Assembly (NCBI GenBank): GCA_030055615.1
Contig: JASFYN010000003.1
Coordinates: 124,001-188,000 of the forward strand
Direction of reading: 5' to 3'
Length of the DNA stretch: 64,000 bases
Source: Methanothermobacter sp.
GTDB lineage: Archaea > Methanobacteriota > Methanobacteria > Methanobacteriales > DSM-23052
Both the position numbers and the translations under genes were made by a program. This document shows, one piece after another, positions 20,014 through 29,099 of this stretch (position 1 is the first letter of the stretch; the number at the start of each line of letters is the position of its first letter). The notes under the pieces were generated by a model. It saw nothing but the letters and a program-made list of their open reading frames with translations, was not told the origin of the DNA and searched no databases.

Positions 20014-20626
20014 ATCCCCTATTCAGAAAGAAAGTATAAATTAGTAAATTGATGATGGAGAGATCTTTTGCGGATGAAATTCCCAATATTTTATGAAGGA
20101 AACGAAAGCACGCATTTATAATAGGACCAATTAATAACTGCATTACTTGGACAAGTCGCCTTTACGTTCTGATAGTTTATAAGGTCCCTCAAAAATTGCA
20201 TTCCCCCCTTTTTTCGAAATTTAAAGAAAGACCCACCACTACAATTTTTTCAAGCTTTTGGAACTTTTAAATCAAACATTTTTAAATTATTGAAGCCCCA
20301 TGAAGGCTAAAGTTGTAAGATTTTGAGAAAAAAGGCTACTTCCGGAAAAACAACGAAACATCCATTTTATTGTTTGCAAAGTTTACATTGCCCACATCTC
20401 GCAACCCTTTTGAATTGGAACAAATTTTTCCGATTTGTAATAACGATTTCTATTTGAAGAGGTAAAACAAATTGAAAAAACAAGCATGATACAAAAAACC
20501 CGTTTAGCAACATTAGACTGTTACTGTATTTTGGTAAGTATTATTAGATAATTTAGATAATCATTCCACCAAATGGAATCATCATCAAATCAAAATCTTA
20601 GAGAAGATTTTGTGGGGATTGAAAGT
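20010..20626. other. 617-nt AT-rich gap with hairpins
   Basis: No gene is supported. Two perfect inverted repeats lie near its right end: ATTCCA-N5-TGGAAT (20563-20579) and CAAAATCTT-AGAG-AAGATTTTG (20591-20612), the second just before the broken flavoprotein gene. A minus-strand patch near 20380-20420 encodes a short CGQCKLCK stretch ending in a stop, perhaps a gene remnant. Confidence 0.45.
20591..20612. promoter_or_regulatory. Perfect 9-bp hairpin before PPOX remnant
   Basis: CAAAATCTT and AAGATTTTG flank the loop AGAG. It could be an operator or an RNA stem-loop in the leader of the following pseudogene; a T-run terminator pattern is absent. Confidence 0.4.
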
Positions 20627-21038
20627 GTGAAAAAGCACGAAATAACAAAATAACGAAAATCCCATCACTTATCCTGCAACTCTTGACGAAAACAAGTCAA
20701 GAGTTAGAGTAATAAAAATATATCGAGCAGATGAAAACGGTATCATATTCCACGCCCTAAGTTTCAAGGATCTATACAAACAATTACATAGAAATCCCTA
20801 CATAGAAATGTGCTTCGTAGATTCCAAAGGGAAAACACAAGTACGAGTAAATGGAAAAGCAGAACCAATAGAAAGCCAAATGTTAAAAGAAGAAATGGTA
20901 GAAAAAAGAAGTTTTTTAAAACCATGGATACAAGAAAAAGGATGGAATTTATTAAAAGTTTTCAAGATAACAAATGCTAAAGCCACTGTTTGGACCATAG
21001 AAACGAACTTCCAACCAAAAAAATACATCAAATTATAA
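20627..21038 (+). pseudogene. PPOX-type FMN-binding flavoprotein, frameshifted
   Basis: A pyridoxamine-5'-phosphate-oxidase-like split-barrel protein. The GTG at 20627 opens KKHEITK and meets a TAA at 20651-20653. The frame two bases away then continues without stops from about 20652 to 21038, reading NENPITYPATLDENKSRVRV, then FHALSFKDLYKQLHRNPYIEM, MCFVDSKGKTQVRVNGKAEP and a C-terminal PPKKY-like QPKKYIKL. This order is that of small archaeal PPOX flavoproteins, so a small indel near codon 9 has broken the gene. The rest is well preserved, so the lesion may be recent or a sequencing error. GGGG lies 10 nt before the GTG. The intact part alone has an ATG at 20808. Confidence 0.62.
20678..20705. 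repeat. 10-bp inverted repeat inside PPOX remnant
   Basis: AACTCTTGAC and GTCAAGAGTT flank an 8-nt spacer. It lies within the coding part and may be chance, but it is the third perfect dyad within 150 nt. Confidence 0.4.
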
Positions 21039-21826
21039 AGTAGAAAATTAGATATTGAAACCTCTATAATTTTTATTTGTATTTTTGTTGATAAAGCGTT
21101 AGCATGCCTGGTCGATCAAAAGTATTCTTAAACATCCTTTCTACTACTTCATTTTCCGCTTTAACTTTTTGCAGTTAATTCTCAATGAAAAAGATCAACA
21201 CACTGTTCAAATTTTCCTTTTCCAATTTCTATCACACATTCTCACCGATTAATTCCCTCATGAATTTTGCTGTCCATTCAGACCGTTGTGGGTAGCAGTA
21301 CTCTCTCATTCTATTGGATGTTATAATCGTAACGGGTAAATATGTTCGATAGTTAGGTGAAACTGCGTGCCAATGTTCCTTCCTTTTACACTTATTTCTA
21401 CCGTGCTCACTTCATGGAAGGCCACAAAAGCTTATGATTATGAATAAATAAATAAAGGGAGTTCACTGCGAAAATGAACTAAATGAAGATTGTCTGATTC
21501 ATATTATGGCTGTAAACGAAATAAAGTCGATTTGTCGCCTTCTAACTGTCTAACTGAATGATGTTTTGATGAATTCTATTCTTCCTGAAAGTTTAAGATG
21601 AGGTCTTCTAATTTTTCACCAGATCATAGAGGTTTGCAGAAGCACGGCTTATTGGTGGAATATGTTAAGTTTAAATAGAGATTAACTCAAATTAATTTTA
21701 TAATATATAAACTTGATTTTATTTTAGTATTTAATAGTTGCTAATTATGATTAAACAAAAAATTTTATATACAATTTATGATTAACATGTCCGAGTGTAC
21801 TACATATTAAAAAATGGAGGTTTAGT
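21039..21826. other. 788-nt gap with decayed minus-strand coding remnants
   Basis: No intact gene. On the minus strand, long stop-free stretches occur in different frames: about 21440-21325 (ending EHIYPLRL), 21395-21250 (HWHAVSPNYRTYLPVTI, REYCYPQRSEW) and 21180-21080 (KAENEVVERMFKNTFDRP). They look like one gene broken by frameshifts, loosely reminiscent of a DDE transposase, but I cannot name the family. The last 130 nt hold the promoter of the secreted protein: TATA-like TTTTATATA about 21763-21771 and GGAGGT at 21816. Confidence 0.4.
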
Positions 21827-22465
21827 ATGAAAAGGACAGTTGGTTTAATTATGGCCGTCTTTGTAGCAATGGTTATTGCCGGAATGGGACAGACAGCTGC
21901 AACCGAGGATATAAGTGTTGGAGAACTACCAAGAGGGGACTCAGGTGACTTTGTCGTAACATCGGCACCCGCAGATGGCGTTTACTACACCATTGATGGT
22001 TCCATCCCGACAGCCAATAGTACAAGGTACACATCTCCGATTGTCCTCAACGGGACACTGAACATAAAGTACATGATAATCAAAAACGGCACAGTGAAAT
22101 ACGGCATAATAAACCACGTCCTAACAGGAAACATCACCAATAGAACATACCCCAAACTGATATTCAACCAGACACCAATCATAGAACTTGTAAATGGTAC
22201 ATACTATCAGATAGGCAACGGCAACATAACACTCTACAACGGGACAATTGCCCTGACAGGAAACACAATCCTGAAATACTTCAAAAACAGCACAAACACA
22301 ACAATGATGGGCATAATCAAAAACACACCTGCAATAGTTGTCAATAAGATCAAATGGATGAAGGTCAAGTTTAAGAGATGGTACAGAAAAGGCGGTAAGT
22401 GGAGATACTACTGGACCTACAGATGGGTAAAAAGGATTTACCAGGAACTTCAGGCCACAGCCTGA
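21827..22465 (+). CDS. Secreted protein with chitobiase C-terminal-like repeats
   Basis: A 212-residue exported protein. It has a Sec signal peptide (basic start, hydrophobic core, cleavage near TAATED). Then comes a module matching the chitobiase/beta-hexosaminidase C-terminal family (VYYTIDGSIPTANSTRYTSPI), partly echoed by GTYYQIGNGNITLYNGTIALTG. About ten Asn-X-Ser/Thr sequons suggest glycosylation. The last 40 residues switch to a basic, aromatic tail (WMKVKFKRWYRKGGKWRYYW) that could bind wall polymer or DNA. GGAGGT sits 6 nt before ATG. It lies between the two MATE tail repeats, so it may have arrived with the rearrangement. Confidence 0.72.
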   Translation: MKRTVGLIMAVFVAMVIAGMGQTAATEDISVGELPRGDSGDFVVTSAPADGVYYTIDGSIPTANSTRYTSPIVLNGTLNIKYMIIKNGTVKYGIINHVLTGNITNRTYPKLIFNQTPIIELVNGTYYQIGNGNITLYNGTIALTGNTILKYFKNSTNTTMMGIIKNTPAIVVNKIKWMKVKFKRWYRKGGKWRYYWTYRWVKRIYQELQATA

Positions 22466-22478
22466 GTTCCACAAATTT

Positions 22479-22597
22479 TTTTTAATTTCGGACAAAAAGG
22501 TGCCTGGTGGGGTATAGTCATAGGGGACATTATAGGAAGCTCGATAGCATACTTATGGGCCCGTATTTACATAAACAGACTACAAAGACACCTATAA
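22479..22597 (+). pseudogene. MATE C-terminal fragment (direct repeat copy B)
   Basis: Encodes only the last 38 residues of a MATE protein (FNFGQKGAWWGIVIGDIIG through the terminal LQRHL and stop), 14 nt after the secreted-protein gene. It matches 19891-20013 at 120 of 123 positions (repeat extends to 22601). There is no start or upstream homology, so it is a remnant of a duplicated or replaced paralogue. A constant 2588-bp offset means no indels inside the repeat. Confidence 0.88.
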
Positions 22598-22601
22598 GAC
22601 C

Positions 22602-23069
22602 CTCCCCCACCATTCAGGAACATGACTACAAAAAAACTTGATAACTCGGGGATGGTAAAATTAGCAAATGAAAAATCCCCCTCAAACAATTTATCTTCAT
22701 CCACAATATGGTACCATAAGGCCACCTTTTTATCTAGTTTAATGCGTTCCATACCCCTAGAATATGGATCCTTTAATTAAAAAGAGAATTTACAGAGTGA
22801 AGTTGATATTCTTGGGACGTGACAGAAATCTGTGAATACGAAATAGATGAAAGCTTAAAAGAGTGTTACTGGCGGGTAAAACGCCGATATTCCTAAAAAG
22901 ATAAAAGTCAACACATTAATGAAGACTTCCTGCGAAATTATCTTCATACCCTATTATCGCCTCTTTTTTTGATGGTTATTGAAGGATTATTTAAAAAGTT
23001 TAGGTTCTGGGGTTCTAGAATCTAGTTGAGAAGGTGACTGCAAAAAAATAGAATAATAAAATGGAAAAA
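22602..23069. other. 468-nt non-coding gap
   Basis: No gene is supported. The first part is weakly similar to the sequence after the intact MATE gene. It ends at the 3' end of the CobN-like gene. Confidence 0.4.
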
Positions 23070-26000
23070 TTAAATCTTTCCAGGCCCTGCAAGGAAATAT
23101 CCTGCTCCTACTAATGCTACTAGGATTATAACACCAACAATTGCATATACTGGGAGTCCTCTTGGCGTTCCAGCGGTTCCACTAGATTTACTGACTTCAT
23201 AGACTTTTCCTGTTCCAGGACCTGCATCAGATCCTGCAATTGCACCAGCTGCTCCAACTATCCCCCCCATGGAGCCTGCACTTGCTTGGCTTCCCGTTCC
23301 TGGGCTTCCTATGTAACCTGGTGTCGGACCTCCTACATGGCCAACAGAACCTGGAGATCCTGGCTGTCCAGGCACTCCTGGTGTTCCTGGCTGACTTGGG
23401 ATTCCTGGGGATCCCGTTGGCGCGAATGCACCATTCATTGTAGCACCGTAAAGTCTTGCCTTAACCGCTTCTAAAAGGTTGGGGTTTATGTATTGCATGG
23501 CCCATTGCATCATTGCTATGTTTCCACAGCTGCAGTCGCAGCAAGAAACGCCATAATTTGATATTAGAGAAGCCCATGTGTTTGCAACAAGACTTAATGT
23601 GCCAGTGTCAGTTTGCCAGTATCCTTTGTGGGCCATTGTAAGAAGCTTACCTGTAATGTCTATCATTGAGTAGGCATTACTGCCTGTTGAAAGCCAATTC
23701 GCCACACCAATATTGTATTTATCCTTTATGTAAATGTCGACTATGTTGTTCCACATTTCATTGGTAATTGCGTCTGTTCTTAGCACTTTCCAGCCTACCA
23801 TGTTATCTATGAACTGACCGGAAATATATGATGCTCCTGCCGGTCCTTGGGCCATCATTTCTTTGATCCATTGTGGGTTAAAGAGTTTTGTTTGGAGGTC
23901 GCGGTTTATGAATTTTGCTAATGTTTCTACTGCTGGTTTGGAGGCTTCTATCTGATTTAGTATGAATAGCTGTGGTGTTTTGCCCCTTATTTTTTCTACC
24001 GCGATGCTGAAACCCCCTAGGAATTCATAGTTGTGGTCTAGGTCGAGTATTCCTCTCACGTTTGTTGATCTCGAATGATAGATTCCTTGGACGTCTGCGA
24101 GTCTCATTTGGAATACTTCTCCTAATGGTGTTCCTTGTTCGTCTTCTCTGTAGGCGTATTGCATGTCATGTATGTAATAATCTGCAAGTTCGAGACGATC
24201 ATTCCATGTCCATGCTAGTTGTGGCCCTTCACGCACGCTTTTGGCTCCCCATTCTCCTATTGGCGGCCCGAATATTCGTGTTATGGCCATTTTACTTGCT
24301 TCATCTGCTGGTACTCCTGCTTCTAATAGTTTTCTGGTGTCCTCTAACCAATGCTGGGCAATATAGTTCATTTCTAATGGTTCATCTCCGGGGTTGAATA
24401 AGCCCGCCTTTTTTATTGTTTCCATTGAGGCGTCCAGTGCCATTTTCAGTTCTTTTGCCATGGTTTCGTTGGCTATTTTGGCAAGTAGAGTGTTATAGGA
24501 TGTTGCGAGGGCTGTTCTGAATGCTCTGTCGAGTAGTTGAACGCATTGTGGGAATATCTCCCTGAATATTCCTGATATTGTTACGATTGTATCTATTCGG
24601 GGTCTTCCGAGTTCTTTTAGTGGTATGGCTTTAATGCCAATGACATTTCCACTGTGTTGTGCTTGTTGTTGATATATTGGTTCGAGTCCGAGTAGGTGGA
24701 GTATGAATCCTATGGTTCCTCCGTTGTCTCTTTGAGTTTCTGTAGCCCATAATATTACTCCAAGTTGTTCTGGTGTTGTTTCATAGGCCTTCAGCGCTTC
24801 TTCGGCCATCTTTTTGCCGTTGAGATATGCGTCCCAGTATGGGAGTTTTTGCGGATCTAAGCCGTAAAGGTTTCCTCCTGTTGGTAGCGCATCCGGTGTT
24901 CTCACAGGATCGTTACCAAGGCTTGGAGGTATGTATCCACCGTTTAATGCTCTTATAAGCATTTCACGTTCTCTCTTTGGGCTTATACTTATATTATGGG
25001 TGTATTCGTATATTTTCTGCAATCCTTGGGTTTCAGTTTCTGTGAGATTTCTTCCGATGGTTTTTTGTATTTCTTCTATCACCTTTTCTGGTTCCGTTCC
25101 CGTGTAGAATTTTTCTATGATATCTGTTAGGTTCAGTGGGAGTGTTTGGATGGCTTTGGCTGGACTGATGAACTGGTTCTGGCCTATCCCTATGCAATTT
25201 ATTTTCTCCGCCATTGTAGTGGCAAGGGCTGTAACCTGTTCTAATGTCCAGTCTCTTCCAAAAACATGTAATCCTAATGGTGTAGTGGTACTTTGAAGTT
25301 CTATGATGTAGTCATGGAGGCTGTCAACCATTTCTTCGGGTGAACCATTGAGGTCTATGAAAGTGTTCAATTGAAGTTTCAATGCAAATTCTTTTATCAT
25401 TTCAAAGAGCTGTTGTTTCTGTGTTTCTTCCGTGCTTGCCATGTATCTTTCTGTTAATGCTTTAAGCGCTAAAAGATCATCGTTTAAAGTGTTGAGTGCA
25501 AATGGTTGGGTTAAGTGGCTGATAATAACTGCTAATCCTCTCCTTTTGGCGTGTAATGCTTCACCAACACCATCCATGGTATAAATGTAAATTGATGGCA
25601 TAGCCCCTATGCAAATGTCCGGATAATCTGCGCTGGAAAGTGCTAAATCTTTTCCAGGTAACCATTCATACGTCCCATGTCTTCCAAGGTGTATTACCGC
25701 GTCCGCCTTGAATTCTTCTTGTAAGTACGCATAGAATGCGAGATACTGATATGGTGGCGGTACAACAATACTATGATATAAAATACTGGCGTCTGTGTAG
25801 CCTCTTTGAGGTTGAGGACCTAAGAAGATGTTGCCCAGTATCATCCCTGGTATTATGAAGTATTTTGTGCCATTCTTTTCTATTGTCATAATATTTCCTG
25901 GTGGAGGTCCCCATCCTGAAAGTCCAGGAATCCTTAATGTTATGAAGGAATTCTTGATAGCTTGTAGTTCGCCTAATTTGTCATTGCCCTGTAATATGTC

Positions 26001-27830
26001 CTTCAGAACCTCGTATGCTTTTTCTAAGAGTATTGTCGCATTCGATAATTGTTCCTTGGTTAGTGTTGATTTCATTTGATCAATGGTTGAAACCATTTTC
26101 TTGTACCAATTGTCAATTATAGTATTTGCAGTGTCTATGAATTCTGCTGTTCTGCTTTTTGTGAGTATTTCCTTTGCTATGCATTCTATGTAACCAAATG
26201 GTCCTTCTTCCATTTCCTTTCTGGTGATTTCTGGCAATTTTTGGTACCAGGCCATGAATTTGTCAACAGGATATAATGTTGCGTTTTCTGCGAGTTTTTC
26301 TAATTCTCCTGGGGCCCATGCTGCAATGTTTACACCTTTTGTTATGAGCATTTCAACAAGTTCATCAAGGCTTGTTGGTATCCCTGTTATGTTGTATCCA
26401 TTTTCTTTTAGTAGGTTAAGGATTGTGAGTATGGATTCTGGCCCGTTGAGTGAATCTGCACTTGCAATATTCTGTTTTCCTGGCGGATAATTATAGTAGA
26501 TTAATGCAACCTTCTTTTGGGAATTTGGAAGGTATCTGAGTTTTATCCAATTCTTCACAGTCTCTGCGAGTCTAGCTCCTCTTTCTTCTATGGGTTTGGT
26601 TAAGGATAAAGCGAGACCGGTATCTGGACATGTTATAGTTTCTGTTGTGGCCACTATTATCGGCGCTATTTGGCCTTGGGTTTCTTTGAGGGCTATGGTA
26701 TTGGCCGTGGACCAGTCGCCACCTTCTGATATATTCCATGTGTTTTCGTTTTTGGAGGATGTTATAGGTTGGAATACCAATATGTTATATGTTTCAAGGA
26801 GTTTATCGATGGCTAGTCTGGAAGTTTCTCCTCCGACAAGCCATGTGAAATTTATTATCACGTCAACGCGACTTTTATTTGTTTTATTGTCAATGAAATA
26901 TTCGTTCACGCCTTGGAGCGTGTTCACGCCACTTACAGGGTTTCCTTGGGCAAATAGTACCATGACATTGAATCCGCGATTTTCCAGCTCTTCTATGAGT
27001 TTATCGAATAATTTTAAGTCTCCTTTTTCCCATGTGGTTGACATCCATGCTACTATACCAACTCCTGGCACTTCAGGTTTAAAATATAGGTTGCTGTATT
27101 CTGTGAAGTTTGTGTAAAGCTTGCCATCTCTATAAAGTGCGTATTGTGATACTGGTACTGGTTTATTGTATGTGAACCCTTTTTCTGGGTATACTGTTGC
27201 CAGTATGTAACGGAACATCTGTTCGCGATTTTCGATGGATGCTGTTTCTGTACACCAATATTTACGCACTTCAAGTAGTGAATATAAACTGGGATATGTT
27301 CGTTGAAGGCCTGCGATAAGTTGTAGTGGAGTGCTCGAATAACTTATTGCTGTGTAAATTTGTTGTATTTGTTGATCTGTAAGTGCTGTTCCGTTCCTAT
27401 CCACGAATCTTGTGCCATTTATGTTCGTGAGGCGCACAATCGGGAAGCAATAGTATGGAGCAGGTTCTGCTATCACCGTTTTCCCTTGGAGCTTGCCTGT
27501 GGCATTCAAATTTAAGATTGTATCTGATAATGCCCCTTGTTGAAGATTATTAAGGTAGATTATATGACTCCATTCTATGAGCTTTGGTATTTCACTAAGG
27601 TTCTGGTTCGCTTGTGAAACGCTCCTGATCTGGAATTTCACATTGGGATAATCCTTGGATACTCTTTCTGCAGGTATTTGGTATTGTCCAGCGCTAGTAT
27701 CCCAAGATATCACTAAAAAATGTACTTCAGTCGAATTAGTGTCATTTGTTGCGTTATCAGCTGCAGATACTGTCCCAGTCAAAACTAATAAAACTATAGA
27801 TGCCAAGACTAGAATCACTTGTCTGTCCAC
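23070..27830 (-). CDS. Surface-anchored CobN/BchH-like chelatase subunit
   Basis: A 1586-residue CobN/magnesium-chelatase H family protein with export and anchor signals. Residues 1-24 form a Sec signal peptide (VILVLASIVLLVLTGTVSA). The CobN body spans roughly 30-1460 and includes VIHLGRHGTYEWLPGK (about 712-728), MDGVGEALHAKRRGLAVIISHL, ALPTGGNLYGLDP and a Cys cluster CCDCSCGN near 1430. A collagen-like Gly-Pro linker (about 1472-1545) and a transmembrane helix (about 1560-1582) end the protein. Numerous N-X-S/T sequons fit an extracellular body. The start is GTG with GGAGGTGA upstream. The role is unknown: methanogens insert Co and Ni by small CbiX/CfbA chelatases in the cytoplasm, so metal or tetrapyrrole capture at the surface is a guess. 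Confidence 0.88.
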   Translation of the reverse strand: MDRQVILVLASIVLLVLTGTVSAADNATNDTNSTEVHFLVISWDTSAGQYQIPAERVSKDYPNVKFQIRSVSQANQNLSEIPKLIEWSHIIYLNNLQQGALSDTILNLNATGKLQGKTVIAEPAPYYCFPIVRLTNINGTRFVDRNGTALTDQQIQQIYTAISYSSTPLQLIAGLQRTYPSLYSLLEVRKYWCTETASIENREQMFRYILATVYPEKGFTYNKPVPVSQYALYRDGKLYTNFTEYSNLYFKPEVPGVGIVAWMSTTWEKGDLKLFDKLIEELENRGFNVMVLFAQGNPVSGVNTLQGVNEYFIDNKTNKSRVDVIINFTWLVGGETSRLAIDKLLETYNILVFQPITSSKNENTWNISEGGDWSTANTIALKETQGQIAPIIVATTETITCPDTGLALSLTKPIEERGARLAETVKNWIKLRYLPNSQKKVALIYYNYPPGKQNIASADSLNGPESILTILNLLKENGYNITGIPTSLDELVEMLITKGVNIAAWAPGELEKLAENATLYPVDKFMAWYQKLPEITRKEMEEGPFGYIECIAKEILTKSRTAEFIDTANTIIDNWYKKMVSTIDQMKSTLTKEQLSNATILLEKAYEVLKDILQGNDKLGELQAIKNSFITLRIPGLSGWGPPPGNIMTIEKNGTKYFIIPGMILGNIFLGPQPQRGYTDASILYHSIVVPPPYQYLAFYAYLQEEFKADAVIHLGRHGTYEWLPGKDLALSSADYPDICIGAMPSIYIYTMDGVGEALHAKRRGLAVIISHLTQPFALNTLNDDLLALKALTERYMASTEETQKQQLFEMIKEFALKLQLNTFIDLNGSPEEMVDSLHDYIIELQSTTTPLGLHVFGRDWTLEQVTALATTMAEKINCIGIGQNQFISPAKAIQTLPLNLTDIIEKFYTGTEPEKVIEEIQKTIGRNLTETETQGLQKIYEYTHNISISPKREREMLIRALNGGYIPPSLGNDPVRTPDALPTGGNLYGLDPQKLPYWDAYLNGKKMAEEALKAYETTPEQLGVILWATETQRDNGGTIGFILHLLGLEPIYQQQAQHSGNVIGIKAIPLKELGRPRIDTIVTISGIFREIFPQCVQLLDRAFRTALATSYNTLLAKIANETMAKELKMALDASMETIKKAGLFNPGDEPLEMNYIAQHWLEDTRKLLEAGVPADEASKMAITRIFGPPIGEWGAKSVREGPQLAWTWNDRLELADYYIHDMQYAYREDEQGTPLGEVFQMRLADVQGIYHSRSTNVRGILDLDHNYEFLGGFSIAVEKIRGKTPQLFILNQIEASKPAVETLAKFINRDLQTKLFNPQWIKEMMAQGPAGASYISGQFIDNMVGWKVLRTDAITNEMWNNIVDIYIKDKYNIGVANWLSTGSNAYSMIDITGKLLTMAHKGYWQTDTGTLSLVANTWASLISNYGVSCCDCSCGNIAMMQWAMQYINPNLLEAVKARLYGATMNGAFAPTGSPGIPSQPGTPGVPGQPGSPGSVGHVGGPTPGYIGSPGTGSQASAGSMGGIVGAAGAIAGSDAGPGTGKVYEVSKSSGTAGTPRGLPVYAIVGVIILVALVGAGYFLAGPGKI
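23230..23420 (-). repeat. Collagen-like Gly-Pro repeat region
   Basis: Within the CobN-like gene, imperfect G-x-P/P-G triplets (GTPGVPGQPGSPGSVG) encode a flexible stalk between the chelatase body and the membrane anchor. Confidence 0.75.
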
Positions 27831-27931
27831 TTTCCTTCACCTCCTTTCTAACTCTCGTTAAAATTGAAAACATAATTATCATATAAAATTATTTATTACA
27901 AAACATCCAAGAATCCAAATATAAGTAATAA

Positions 27932-27958
27932 CATATGGGAATATAATACTCCCATATG
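27932..27958. promoter_or_regulatory. 27-bp dyad upstream of CobN-like gene
   Basis: Perfect 9-bp arms CATATGGGA and TCCCATATG flank the 9-nt spacer ATATAATAC. It lies about 100 bp before the GTG start and upstream of a minus-strand TATA-like TTTTATATGA near 27880-27890. The size and symmetry fit a dimeric transcription factor site. Confidence 0.55.
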
Positions 27959-28138
27959 GAAAACTAAAAAAATCCTTAAAAATGAAATCGACATATTACC
28001 GATACCATTCCTAGAAATGGGAAACTGAGTCGCATTGAACTTCCTAAATGAACTCTACAAAAATAGGAGAAAGTCACAGTTTTCAACTGATTGTTGAAAA
28101 AATCCACATCAAAGAAGTCTTAAAAGACACCACCTGCT

Positions 28139-28225
28139 TTAGAATCTTCTCTTGAACCTGTGAACCAAAAAAAAGAAAACGGCCAGAAAAACCACTATGA
28201 GAATTATTTGAAGTTGATCTATCAT
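28139..28225 (-). CDS. Possible 28-residue membrane peptide
   Basis: A short frame with one hydrophobic helix (LQIILIVVFLAVFFFL) and a basic end (HRFKRRF). This is a plausible single-pass micropeptide oriented N-out/C-in. G6 lies immediately before ATG, too close for ideal ribosome binding, and no clear TATA box is seen, so this may be chance. Confidence 0.3.
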   Translation of the reverse strand: MIDQLQIILIVVFLAVFFFLVHRFKRRF

Positions 28226-28514
28226 CCCCCCTGATAATGGCTTTCAGTACTGTGCCATCTAAGATCTGCCTTTAAGCCCCTTTGAAATTCATGTGATCAT
28301 GGAAAATCTGAAAAACCCCGGCTTTTTATTTGATCCCATAAAAAGTCGCTTAATAATAATCTATTTTGAGCCGATAGTTTCTTTTATCCCCCTGGAAAAT
28401 GAAAAAACGAGCTACAATTAAATTTGTAATATTTGAAGCAAAATAATAAGCCCGCTAAAAGAAGTGAAAAGTAAACCCCATGCAGATTTTTATCATGTGA
28501 AATTTTGCATCCCC

Positions 28515-29099
28515 CTACTTATGAAATTTTTTCAGCAGTTTTTTCAGATAATAACTACTGTATATAACTCCCGCAGGATTGTGAGAAAGTATTCTATCTT
28601 TAACAATTAATGTTGTTGTTGCAGCATCTGAATATTTCTGGAAAAGAATATCATGTCCAATGCATAAACCCACAATAATGTTTAATTCTGTCCCGGCCTC
28701 GTTTAAAATTTTTGCTTGTCCTATTGGATTGCACATAGCCTCCCTTGTATCCTTTCTGATCTTCTTTAATCTAAATACGCTCTTATCTATTCCGCAAACC
28801 TTGCAACAAACTGAATGAACAATAAAGTATTGAGATAAGATTTCATCCAATACCTTTGCTTCTCTTTCCAGGCCAATACAGAAAGCAATACCTAAATTTT
28901 TATAATCCATGAGCTTACAGAATTCTATAATCTCTTCTAACCTTGTCTTTTCCATGTAATAGGTAGATTCTAAATGAGAAGATATTCTACTTATTTTTAA
29001 GTTTTCCCCTTTATATTCTTTCATTACTTCTTTTTCTATATTCTTTTCACAATTTTTTCCTGTGCGGCAAAGCTTTTCATCACAAAGAGAACATTTCAT
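28515..29099 (-). CDS. DUF1847 cysteine-rich protein
   Basis: A 194-residue DUF1847 protein. The N-terminus holds CSLCDEKLC and more cysteines follow (VHSVCCKVCGID, EAMCNPIGQA, VGLCIGHD), in positions typical of the family; together they could bind a metal or iron-sulfur cluster. ATG is chosen over an upstream GTG because GGGTG lies 6 nt before it. Function is unknown. It has no close co-oriented neighbours. Confidence 0.85.
   Translation of the reverse strand: MKCSLCDEKLCRTGKNCEKNIEKEVMKEYKGENLKISRISSHLESTYYMEKTRLEEIIEFCKLMDYKNLGIAFCIGLEREAKVLDEILSQYFIVHSVCCKVCGIDKSVFRLKKIRKDTREAMCNPIGQAKILNEAGTELNIIVGLCIGHDILFQKYSDAATTTLIVKDRILSHNPAGVIYSSYYLKKLLKKFHK

Larger units (their letters stand above)
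27831..28514. other. 684-nt regulatory/intergenic region
   Basis: Holds the CobN-like promoter and dyad at its left end and a possible 28-codon membrane peptide gene in the middle (listed separately). No larger gene is seen. Confidence 0.5.

Noticed and set aside
20611-20625. TGGGGATTGAAAG resembling the 3' end of CRISPR repeats
   Set aside because: It occurs once, has no second copy at spacer distance, and overlaps a likely ribosome site of the broken flavoprotein gene.
27053-27274. Alternative frame within the CobN-like gene
   Set aside because: It lies wholly inside the CobN frame, which has continuous homology across this part.
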